Shown here in pieces: positions 15,433 to 21,463 of a DNA stretch of 21,463 bases. How positions within the stretch are numbered: the stretch's first letter is position 1; each line of letters opens with the position of its first letter. The DNA comes from Sva-07 sp038321235. Lineage in GTDB: Bacteria; Actinomycetota; Acidimicrobiia; Acidimicrobiales; Ilumatobacteraceae. Where the stretch lies: contig JBBQEU010000056.1 in assembly GCA_038321235.1 (NCBI GenBank), forward strand, positions 1-21,463, in the 5' to 3' direction. A program made the translations under genes and the position numbers. The notes beneath the pieces were generated by a model. That model was not told the DNA's origin and searched no databases. It saw only the letters and a list, made by a program, of their open reading frames with translations.

Positions 15433-16004
15433 TGACCGGGTTCCGCCGGGTTTCCGAGCGGATCATCCACGAGGGCTACGTCTGGAACCTGGCGCTCGCC
15501 GAGTTCGAGGCACCGGACGGGTCGACGTTCACCCGCGACATCGTTCGCTCGCCGGGTGCCGTTGGTGTCTTGCCGTTGATCTTCGACGCCGAGGGCAACC
15601 CGTCGGTCGTGCTGGTGTCGCAGTATCGGCCACCGTACGAGCGCACGATCATCGAGATGCCCGCCGGGATGCGCGACATCGACGGTGAGGACACCGCCGA
15701 AGTGGCCCGGCGTGAGTTGATCGAGGAAGCTGGTCTGCAGGCGGGTCAGCTCGACCTGCTCACGGAAATCCTGCCGTCGCCCGGCATGACCGATTCGGTC
15801 ACCACGCTCTACCTGGCCACTGGCTGCACGCCGGTACCGCACGACCGTCAGGGACCCGAGGAAGAACACATGGAGCTGCTGCATGTGCCGCTGGTCGAGG
15901 CCCTGGCGAGGATCGAACGCGGCGAGATCGCCGACGCGAAGACGGTCGTGGCGTTGCTGCTCACCGATCGGCGCCTGCGTGCCTCGGATCATCCGTACCG
16001 CTGA
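15432..16004 (+). CDS. NUDIX hydrolase, ADP-ribose pyrophosphatase type
   Basis: A 190-aa hydrolase of nucleoside diphosphate-linked substrates. The Nudix box begins EMPAGMRDIDGED and continues AEVARRELIEEAGL (about 75-102), with metal-binding residues in REL.EE. There is one extra residue between the first Gly and Glu compared with the textbook GX5E pattern; the M. tuberculosis homologue Rv1700 has a similar spacing. EILPSPGMTDSVTTLYLA just after the box is typical of ADP-ribose pyrophosphatases. The GTG start at 15432 overlaps the pyrG stop (GTGA). The reading frame upstream is only a shadow of pyrG. The position between pyrG and xerD matches Rv1700. ADP-ribose is the likely substrate but is not proven. 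Confidence 0.92.
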   Translation: MTGFRRVSERIIHEGYVWNLALAEFEAPDGSTFTRDIVRSPGAVGVLPLIFDAEGNPSVVLVSQYRPPYERTIIEMPAGMRDIDGEDTAEVARRELIEEAGLQAGQLDLLTEILPSPGMTDSVTTLYLATGCTPVPHDRQGPEEEHMELLHVPLVEALARIERGEIADAKTVVALLLTDRRLRASDHPYR

Positions 16005-16012
16005 GTCCGAGC

Positions 16013-16942
16013 ATGGCCCGCCCGATGCTGCCGATCGAGGTGGAGGAGTTCCTGTCCTGGATGGTCGCCGAGAAGGGCCGGTCGGCCAACACGATCGCTG
16101 CCTACCGACGAGATCTCGGCGCCTACTGCGAGTGGTTGACAGCGCAGGGCGCCACCGTGCTCGACGTGACCCACCAGCAGCTCGTCGCCTTCGTCGGCGT
16201 GCGTCGGGGAAGTGGTGCGGCGACGTCCTCGATCGCCAGGCAGTTGGCCGCGATCCGGATGCTGCACCGATACCTGTCGATCGAGGGGGAGCGGCGCGAC
16301 GACCCCGCCGCAGAACTGGAAGGGGTTCGGGTCCCCTCGGGCATCCCCAAACCGCTGACCGAAGCGCAGGTGATCAGCTTGCTCGACGCCGTCGTGGTGA
16401 CCGAACCGATCCACCGCCGTGACCGTGCCCTGATCGAGTTGCTCTACGCCACCGGTGCAAGGATCTCCGAGGCGGTCGGCCTGTCGATCGGCGAGATCGA
16501 CTTCGACGCCCGCCTCGTTCGCCTGTATGGCAAAGGAGCGAAGGAACGCATCGTGCCGTTCGGATCGACTGCGGCAGCGGCTCTGGAGGATTGGTTCTCG
16601 CCGAGTGGCCGTGCCCGGATCGTTCCCGACCAGTGGCGCCGTCGCGACGACGCCGAGGCGGTGTTCTTGAACACTCGTGGTGGACGGCTCACCCGACAGG
16701 CCGCATGGCAGGTGATCAAGAAATACGGGGTCCGAGCAGGCATCGGCAACGAACTCTCGCCCCACGTGCTGCGCCATTCCTGTGCCACACACCTCTTGGA
16801 TCACGGCGCCGATCTCCGAGTGGTTCAAGAGATGCTCGGCCATGCGTCGATCTCGACGACGCAGATCTACACCAAGGTGAGCCAGGAGCGGTTGTGGGAC
16901 GTGTACCGCTCGGCGCACCCCCGGGCCACACTGGCACGATGA
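16013..16942 (+). CDS. xerD: Tyrosine recombinase XerD
   Basis: A 309-aa site-specific recombinase that, with XerC and FtsK, resolves chromosome dimers at dif near the terminus. The N-terminal SAM-like core-binding domain covers about 5-95 (EEFLSWMVAEKGRSANTIAA). The catalytic domain shows Arg150 (LYATGARISEAVGL), Lys174 (GKGAKERIVPF), His251 and Arg254 (SPHVLRHSCATHLL), His277 (MLGHASISTTQIY) and nucleophile Tyr286 (YTKVS). All six catalytic residues are present. It follows the NUDIX stop by 8 nt. An alternative start is the ATG at 16025. Synteny with Rv1701 and the nearby scpA argue for the chromosomal XerD rather than a phage or integron integrase. Confidence 0.93.
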   Translation: MARPMLPIEVEEFLSWMVAEKGRSANTIAAYRRDLGAYCEWLTAQGATVLDVTHQQLVAFVGVRRGSGAATSSIARQLAAIRMLHRYLSIEGERRDDPAAELEGVRVPSGIPKPLTEAQVISLLDAVVVTEPIHRRDRALIELLYATGARISEAVGLSIGEIDFDARLVRLYGKGAKERIVPFGSTAAAALEDWFSPSGRARIVPDQWRRRDDAEAVFLNTRGGRLTRQAAWQVIKKYGVRAGIGNELSPHVLRHSCATHLLDHGADLRVVQEMLGHASISTTQIYTKVSQERLWDVYRSAHPRATLAR

Positions 16943-17397
16943 GCGAAGCGAATCCGGCGTCGAAGGTCTGGCACCTGGCAGCCCGATTCGTCACGTCGCT
17001 GCCACCGACCCCGCCGTCGGTCGACGACGAGGTGTGGGTCGACGACCATCTCCTGGCAGGTGAACGCACGCTGTGGCTTCAACTGTCGAATCAGGACCGC
17101 CGCCACAGCGCTGCCGTCGCGCGACGGTTCGTCGAGTGTCGTCCGACAGCAACCAGGGCCGAGATCGCCGGAGCAATCCTTCACGACGTCGGCAAGATCG
17201 AGTGTGGGCTCGGCACGTTCGGGAGGGTTGTCGCGACGCTCGTCGGGGCTCGGACCAGGGCCTTCACCGCCTATCACGACCACGAAGCGATCGGGGCGGC
17301 GATGGCCCTGGCGGTCGGGTCCGACGGGGCCACCGTCGACCTGATCGCCCAACTCGGCCCCGCGTTCGACGCACTCGAAGCGTCCGACCATGCCTGA
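16939..17397 (+). CDS. HD-domain (HDIG-like) putative phosphohydrolase
   Basis: A 152-aa protein that starts inside the xerD stop (ATGA overlap at 16939-16942), so it is probably translated with xerD. The HD-type metal site is visible as NQDRRHSAAVARRF (His56), AILHDVGKIECGLG (His82-Asp83) and a further YHDHEAIGAAMA (His113, Asp114, His115). HD proteins hydrolyse phosphate bonds in nucleotides, cyclic dinucleotides or RNA. Which one applies is unknown. It lacks any sensor, GAF or GGDEF domain. The frame runs open upstream across xerD, but that section has no similarity to a protein family and is a shadow. Confidence 0.82.
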   Translation: MSEANPASKVWHLAARFVTSLPPTPPSVDDEVWVDDHLLAGERTLWLQLSNQDRRHSAAVARRFVECRPTATRAEIAGAILHDVGKIECGLGTFGRVVATLVGARTRAFTAYHDHEAIGAAMALAVGSDGATVDLIAQLGPAFDALEASDHA

Positions 17398-17429
17398 GGG
17401 CCAGTCCATCCGAGCGGCGATGGGGCCGG

Positions 17430-17435
17430 TACCGT
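17430..17435 (+). promoter_or_regulatory. Candidate leaderless -10 (TACCGT) for the P450 gene
   Basis: TACCGT fits TANNNT and ends 7 nt before the GTG at 17443. No Shine-Dalgarno sequence precedes that GTG, so a leaderless transcript is plausible. It sits in the 45-nt gap after the HD-domain gene. No recognisable -35 box. Confidence 0.35.
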
Positions 17436-17442
17436 CGAGCCC

Positions 17443-18672
17443 GTGGCCGAACTCTCCGCCCTGATCGAACGATTCGACCCAGACGATCCGTCGTTCGTCA
17501 CCGACCCGTATCCGACACTCAGCGCACTCCGGGAGTCAACGCCGATCTTCTGGAACGAGCGCACCGGTCAATGGGTCGTGACGAGATTTGCCGACATCTC
17601 CGCGGCGCTGCGTGACCGGCGCCTCGGACGTGCATATGAACACCGCTACTCGCACGCCGAAATGGGTCTGGCCGAGCCGGACGCGCGCTGGTCGCGGTTC
17701 GCCGACCACGAACGCTGGTCGCTGCTGTGCCTCGAACCGCCGGACCACACCAGACTGCGGCGGCTGGTGTCGAAGGTGTTCACGCCGTCAGCGGTAGCGA
17801 GACGCGCCTCGAACATCGAGGGGTTCTCGACCGAACTGCTCGATCGTTGCGCCGGCCTCGGAACGTTCGACCTGATCACCGACTATGCACAGCCCTACTC
17901 GGTTGCGGTGATCTGCTCGATGCTCGGCGTTCCGGCCAGCGACGCACAGCTGTTGCTCGACTGGTCGCACGCCATTGTCAAGATGTACGAACTGAGTGCG
18001 GACGACGACACGAGAGCGGCAGCCGACCGGGCGGCGGGGGAGTACATCGACTACACCCGAGCACTGATCGCCGAGAAGCGACGCTCACCCGACTCTCTGC
18101 TCGTGTCGGACCTCGTCCGAGTCGAAGACGGAGGCGATTCGCTCACCGAGGAGCAGATCATCTCGACCACGATGGTGCTACTCGAAGCCGGGCACGAAGC
18201 CACGGTCAACACCCTGGGCAACGGGTTCCGTGCGCTGATGCTCCATCGAGACCAGTGGCACCGCCTCACCAGTGGCGACGTCGCCCCGTCGGTCGCCGTC
18301 GAGGAGCTGCTGCGCTGGGATTCTCCACTCCAGCTCTTCGAACGGTGGGTGCTCGAACCCGGGGTGGTGATCGCCGGCCAGGAGCTGGCCGTCGGCGACG
18401 AAATCGCCATGGTGTTCGGGGCCGGCCAGCGTGACCCTCGCCGCTTCGATGAGCCCGACACATTCGACGTCGGGCGCAACGAGTCGGCGCACCTCGGCTT
18501 CGGTGGCGGCATCCACTTCTGTGTGGGCGCCCCCCTCGCTCGTCAGGAACTCACCCAGTCGGTTGCCGGCATCGTCGAGCGCTTCCCCGATCTGACGCTG
18601 GTGAGCGAGCCGGTATACCACCCGACGTTCGTGATCCGCGGACTGACCGGACTCATGCTCTCGACGACGTGA
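17443..18672 (+). CDS. Cytochrome P450 (bacterial class I type)
   Basis: A 409-aa soluble heme mono-oxygenase, the usual length for bacterial P450s that take electrons from a ferredoxin and its reductase. Hallmarks are the C-helix HTRLRRLVSKVF (102-113), the I-helix oxygen-activation motif LLEAGHEATVNTLGNG (246-261), the ExxR motif EELLRW (E288, R291), and the heme-binding loop HLGFGGGIHFCVGAPLARQE (350-369) with Cys360 as the heme ligand. The substrate cannot be told; no ferredoxin gene is adjacent. The GTG at 17443 is the first start that gives the normal N-terminus (DPYPTLSALRESTPIFW). Its 3' end overlaps the convergent MATE gene by 20 nt. Confidence 0.95.
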   Translation: MAELSALIERFDPDDPSFVTDPYPTLSALRESTPIFWNERTGQWVVTRFADISAALRDRRLGRAYEHRYSHAEMGLAEPDARWSRFADHERWSLLCLEPPDHTRLRRLVSKVFTPSAVARRASNIEGFSTELLDRCAGLGTFDLITDYAQPYSVAVICSMLGVPASDAQLLLDWSHAIVKMYELSADDDTRAAADRAAGEYIDYTRALIAEKRRSPDSLLVSDLVRVEDGGDSLTEEQIISTTMVLLEAGHEATVNTLGNGFRALMLHRDQWHRLTSGDVAPSVAVEELLRWDSPLQLFERWVLEPGVVIAGQELAVGDEIAMVFGAGQRDPRRFDEPDTFDVGRNESAHLGFGGGIHFCVGAPLARQELTQSVAGIVERFPDLTLVSEPVYHPTFVIRGLTGLMLSTT

Positions 18673-19969
18673 GCGGCTCGGGAAGTAGTCGTCGGACCCG
18701 AAGCATGTTGACGACGGCACGCAGGGTCATCCACAGCACGAGTCCCGCCCAGATCCCAGCGATGCCGAGCGAGGGCGTGGCGAGCACGGTGATGGCGATC
18801 GGCGCCACGGCGAGCAGGTAGCCGAACGCAGCGATCCCGAGGAACCGGTAGTCGCCGGCACCGATGAGCACGCCGTCGTCGGCGAATGCGACCGCGCCGG
18901 GCAGCACCAGCAACGCGAGGAACAGCAGTGCTGACGTGGCCCGCGAGATCACCGCGGGGTCGTCGCTGAAGGCGTGGGGGAGCAACGGTGACGTGGCCGC
19001 GACCACGAGCGAGATCATCGCGGCGGCGACGATCGACAGTCGGACCACTCGCCGTGCGAGGTTCGCTGCACCAGAGCCGTCGCGGCCCAGTTCCTCGGCG
19101 ACCAGCGTCTGCGCGGGTACTGCCAGGGCATCGAGCACCAGTGCGAGGAAGAGGAACATCGTCATCGCGATCTGGTGAGCGGCGAGGGTCTGGTCGTCGA
19201 CGCGTGCGGCGATGGCGGTTGCACCGGTGAACACCGCCAGCATCGAGCCGACGCGGAGCAGCAGGTGACGTCCGGCGGTCAGCAGCGGTGCCATCTCGGT
19301 CCAACGTGGCCACCGGTGCCGGGCCGGTTCGAGACGACGACGTATCACGATGAGGAAGGCAACTCCGGCACCGGCCTGAGCGGCTGCGGTCGACCACGCA
19401 GCTCCCGCGATCCCCAGGTCGAAGCCGAAGACGAGCACCAACTCGATCACGAGGTTCGCAACATTCGACGCCACGAGGATCACCAGCGGCGTGCGGTAAT
19501 CGGACGCCCCACGCTGTACGCCTTGGGCCGCGAGCGCGATCAGGACGAACGGCACGCCGACCGCTGCGATTCGGAGGTACTCGACGGCGAACTCGAGTAC
19601 GTCACCGTCAGCTCCGATTGCCGAGGCCAGCGGTCGGGCGCCGAAGACGAGCGCCGGAACGGCGACGAGGGAAACGAACCCCGCCAGCCACATCGACTGC
19701 ACACCGACGTCAGCGGCCTCGTCAGGACGTCCGGCGCCCAGCCGGTTTGCCACTCGCTGGGTGGTGCCGTAGGTGAGGAAATTCGACCCGGCCACCGCGA
19801 GCGCGAGCAGCGTGATGGCGATGGCCAGCCCGGCGAGCTGGTCGGTGCCGAGGCGGCCGACGATCGCAGTGTCGACGATCCGGTACAGCGGCTCGGCCGC
19901 CAAGGTCCCGAGCGCCGGGATCGCCAGCCCCACGATCCGCCGATCGGTCGCCGTCAGCCGGGTCGTCAT
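18653..19969 (-). CDS. MATE-family efflux transporter (DinF-like)
   Basis: A 438-aa integral membrane protein with about 12 hydrophobic helices in two homologous halves. It exports drugs or metabolites using an Na+ or H+ gradient. The N-terminus has RRIVGLAIPALGTLAAEPLY and IVDTAIVGRLGTDQLAGLAI, the classic MATE helix 1-2 pattern. The second half begins HLLLRVGSMLAVFTGATAIA and has VDDQTLAAHQIAMTMFLFLA. DALAVPAQTLVAEELGRDG is typical of the DinF branch. The ATG at 19969 is preceded by neither a ribosome-binding site nor a TANNNT box. The inverted repeat at 19988-20030 lies just upstream, between it and trpS on the same strand. Its stop codon lies within the P450 3' end. Confidence 0.93.
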   Translation of the reverse strand: MTTRLTATDRRIVGLAIPALGTLAAEPLYRIVDTAIVGRLGTDQLAGLAIAITLLALAVAGSNFLTYGTTQRVANRLGAGRPDEAADVGVQSMWLAGFVSLVAVPALVFGARPLASAIGADGDVLEFAVEYLRIAAVGVPFVLIALAAQGVQRGASDYRTPLVILVASNVANLVIELVLVFGFDLGIAGAAWSTAAAQAGAGVAFLIVIRRRLEPARHRWPRWTEMAPLLTAGRHLLLRVGSMLAVFTGATAIAARVDDQTLAAHQIAMTMFLFLALVLDALAVPAQTLVAEELGRDGSGAANLARRVVRLSIVAAAMISLVVAATSPLLPHAFSDDPAVISRATSALLFLALLVLPGAVAFADDGVLIGAGDYRFLGIAAFGYLLAVAPIAITVLATPSLGIAGIWAGLVLWMTLRAVVNMLRVRRLLPEPLTSSRA

Positions 19970-19987
19970 GGGTCGGCGCCGGTCATT

Positions 19988-20030
19988 CTCGTGAACAACT
20001 TGCGCACAGAGGCCGCACCTTGTTCACGAG
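19988..20030. repeat. Inverted repeat between trpS and the MATE gene (11-bp perfect stem)
   Basis: CTCGTGAACAA (19988-19998) and TTGTTCACGAG (20020-20030) are exact reverse complements. After a 2-nt mismatch on each side the stem continues with TGCG/CGCA (20001-20004 and 20014-20017) around a 9-nt loop. It lies 20 nt after the trpS stop and 18 nt before the MATE start, on the strand of both. There is no T-run, so it is either an unusual terminator for trpS or a repressor-binding site for the MATE exporter. Confidence 0.75.
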
Positions 20031-20050
20031 TTGGGAGCAGGTCACCCAGG

Positions 20051-21082
20051 TCAGGCGGGGAGGAGGCCGATGTTGGCGTGAGCCCGGTCGAGCGTCGCCG
20101 AGGCGACCTCGCGGGCCTTGTCGGCACCGACGCGCAGCAGTCGGGCGAGCTCGCCGGGATCGTCGAGCAGTTCGTGGTAGCGGACCCGGATGGGGTCGAG
20201 TGCTGCCACGACCGCCTCACCGGTGTCGACCTTCAGCTTGCCGTACTGCTCGAACTCGTCGGCGACGGCCTGCGGGGTGCGTCCCGTGACCGCCGCGTTG
20301 ATCTCCAGCAGGTTCGCCACGCCAGGCTTCCGTGCACGGTCATAGCGCACCGCATCGAGTCCGGTGTCGGAGTCGGTGACCGCCCGCTTGAACTTCTTCA
20401 TCACGGCGCTCGGCTCGTCGACGAGGTAGACACAACCAGCGTTCGCAGCATCGGACTTCGACATCTTCGACGTGGGATCGGAGAGGCTCATCACGCGGGC
20501 TCCCACTGCCGGGGTGACGGCATCGGGTATCACGAACGTGTCGCCGAAGCGGTGGTTGAACCGGATGGCGATGTCACGGGTGATCTCGACGTGCTGGCGC
20601 TGGTCGTCGCCGATCGGAACCTCGTTGGCGTCGTACAGCACGATGTCGGCGGCCTGCAGTGCGGGATAGGTGAACAGTCCGGCCGAGACGAACTCGTGCT
20701 CGCGTTTGGCGCTCTTGTCCTTGAACTGTGTCATCCGCGACAGCTCGCCGTAGCTGACGGTGCACTCCATGATCCAGCCCAATTGATTGTGTTCGGGAAC
20801 GTGGCTCTGCACGAACACCGTTGCCACGTCGGGGTCGAGCCCGATGGCGAAGAACATCGCCGCCAGCGACATCGTCTCACGGCCGATGACGTCGGGCTCG
20901 TCGATGACGGTGAGCGCATGAAGGTCGACAATGCCGTGGAATGCATCGCACTCGTGCTGGCCGGCCACCCAGTTGCGCAGCGCCCCGAGGTAGCTGCCGA
21001 GGTGCACGTCGCCGGTGGGCTGCATGCACGACAGCACGCGCCTCGTGCGCGTCGTCGGGAGGGGTTCGGCCGCAGTGTTCAC
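20051..21082 (-). CDS. trpS: Tryptophanyl-tRNA synthetase
   Basis: A 343-aa class I synthetase that charges tRNA-Trp. The HIGH-type motif is within MQPTGDVHLGSYLGALRNW (20-38). The tryptophan-binding region includes YGELSRMTQFKDK (111-123) and VPIGDDQRQHVEITRDIA (155-172). The KMSKS loop is at 206-210 (SDPTSKMSKSD). The length is normal. The GTG at 21082 (NTAAEPLPTTRTRRVLSCMQ) is preferred: an upstream in-frame ATG at 21151 would add 23 low-complexity residues and run into scpA. TATCGT lies 8 nt before this GTG on the minus strand. The gene is divergent from scpA and followed by an inverted repeat. Confidence 0.96.
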   Translation of the reverse strand: MNTAAEPLPTTRTRRVLSCMQPTGDVHLGSYLGALRNWVAGQHECDAFHGIVDLHALTVIDEPDVIGRETMSLAAMFFAIGLDPDVATVFVQSHVPEHNQLGWIMECTVSYGELSRMTQFKDKSAKREHEFVSAGLFTYPALQAADIVLYDANEVPIGDDQRQHVEITRDIAIRFNHRFGDTFVIPDAVTPAVGARVMSLSDPTSKMSKSDAANAGCVYLVDEPSAVMKKFKRAVTDSDTGLDAVRYDRARKPGVANLLEINAAVTGRTPQAVADEFEQYGKLKVDTGEAVVAALDPIRVRYHELLDDPGELARLLRVGADKAREVASATLDRAHANIGLLPA

Positions 21083-21090
21083 GGGCGCCG

Positions 21091-21096
21091 ACGATA
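21091..21096 (-). promoter_or_regulatory. Candidate leaderless -10 (TATCGT) for trpS
   Basis: Read on the minus strand, TATCGT ends 8 nt before the GTG of trpS at 21082. It is one of two back-to-back TANNNT boxes in the 53-nt spacer (21083-21135) between the divergent trpS and scpA genes. No ribosome-binding site precedes the GTG. Confidence 0.4.
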
Positions 21097-21121
21097 CCTC
21101 GTTGCACCCCGGTCGCTCCGG

Positions 21122-21127
21122 TAGGTT
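21122..21127 (+). promoter_or_regulatory. Candidate leaderless -10 (TAGGTT) for scpA
   Basis: TAGGTT ends 8 nt before the ATG of scpA at 21136 and fits TANNNT. The same GGCGCC core follows the hexamer on both sides of this divergent spacer. No Shine-Dalgarno sequence is seen. Confidence 0.4.
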
Positions 21128-21135
21128 GGGCGCCG

Positions 21136-21463
21136 ATGGCCCCCGTCGCATCCACCACGCTCACCGGCACTGTCGTTTCCACCCCTGTCTACGAGGGGCC
21201 GTTCGACATGCTGTTGCAGTTGATCCTGCGCGAACAGGTCGACATCTACGAGGTCAACCTGTCCAGCATCGTCGACGCGTACCTCGTCGAGATCGAGCGA
21301 ATGCAGATACTCGACCTCGACGTCGCGACCGGATTCCTGCTGATCGCGGCAACCCTCGTGGAGCTCAAGGCCCGTCGCCTGCTGCCGAACCCGACCGACA
21401 TCGACCTCGACGACGAGTTCGCGCTGTGGGAAGAGCGCGACATGCTGCTCGCCCGCCTGCTCG
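21136..21463 (+). CDS. scpA: Segregation and condensation protein A, 5' part
   Basis: The frame is open to the end of the window, so the gene is truncated there; 109 residues are visible. ScpA is the kleisin subunit that, with ScpB and Smc, forms the bacterial condensin that organises and separates chromosomes. Kleisin N-terminal features are visible: VYEGPFDMLLQLILREQVDI (18-37), then VNLSSIVDAYLVEIERMQIL and DLDVATGFLLIAATLVELKA, followed by RRLLP. The ATG at 21136 leaves 17 residues before the conserved YEGPFD, normal for the family. scpB would be expected just downstream. It is divergent from trpS. Confidence 0.93.
   Translation, partial: MAPVASTTLTGTVVSTPVYEGPFDMLLQLILREQVDIYEVNLSSIVDAYLVEIERMQILDLDVATGFLLIAATLVELKARRLLPNPTDIDLDDEFALWEERDMLLARLL

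Noticed and set aside
16591..16938. An N-terminal extension of the HD-domain gene through xerD
   Set aside because: It is an out-of-frame shadow of xerD. The ATG overlapping the xerD stop gives a normal small HD protein.
19175..21124. A 649-residue plus-strand open frame opposite the MATE and trpS genes
   Set aside because: It runs antisense to two well-supported genes, has an Arg/Gly/Asp-rich composition typical of GC-rich shadow frames and shows no family motif.
1..21463. tRNA genes, rRNA, insertion sequences, riboswitches or a prophage
   Set aside because: No cloverleaf-like sequence, transposase, phage gene or long leader was seen. Gaps are all under about 160 nt, and the only recombinase has a chromosomal XerD context.

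Overview
This window is GC-rich chromosomal DNA from an actinobacterium. The best guess is a deep-branching one, for example the Acidimicrobiia/Ilumatobacter group. That placement rests on gene order, high GC, frequent GTG starts and many apparently leaderless genes; no 16S or marker search was possible. The block HAD phosphatase - small gene - tlyA - NAD kinase - recN - pyrG - NUDIX - xerD follows the order of Mycobacterium tuberculosis Rv1692-Rv1701, and the window ends in scpA (Rv1709 position). It is essentially all protein-coding and housekeeping. No tRNA, rRNA, CRISPR array or insertion sequence was seen, and no gap without a gene exceeds about 160 bases.

Layout. (1) 1-4408, plus strand: the 3' part of a RelA/SpoT (p)ppGpp enzyme, hisS and aspS, nearly abutting. 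(2) 4409-6163: two near-identical copies of a 47-nt palindromic repeat, a predicted double hot-dog protein, and a VapB/VapC-type toxin-antitoxin pair with a promoter/operator-like repeat. (3) 6228-8948: a minus-strand Gfo/Idh/MocA oxidoreductase, a plus-strand SSB-like OB-fold protein and a minus-strand DUF1015 gene. (4) 8958-13605, plus strand: a HAD-IIA phosphatase, a phasin-like protein with a histone H1-like lysine tail, tlyA, NAD kinase and recN, tightly packed and probably one operon. (5) 13606-17397: a strong inverted repeat, then pyrG, an ADP-ribose-pyrophosphatase-type NUDIX gene, xerD and a small HD-domain gene joined by 4-nt overlaps or very short gaps. (6) 17443-21463: a cytochrome P450 converging on a MATE exporter with overlapping 3' ends, then trpS (minus), then scpA (plus, truncated by the window end) divergent from trpS.

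How the genes relate. Translation (hisS, aspS, trpS, the rRNA methyltransferase TlyA) and stress or nucleotide metabolism (RelA, NadK, PyrG, NUDIX) dominate. DNA repair and chromosome maintenance (RecN, XerD, ScpA, possibly the lysine-tailed protein) lie alongside. AspRS carries the His and Gly residues typical of non-discriminating enzymes, so it probably works with a GatCAB amidotransferase elsewhere in the genome. Several genes have a TANNNT hexamer 6-8 nt before the start codon, which fits leaderless transcription.

No clearly new multi-gene system was found. The points most worth following are the paired palindromic repeats after aspS, the 12-bp-stem dyad between recN and pyrG, the phasin/histone-tail protein in the tlyA operon, and the vapB operator-like repeat.
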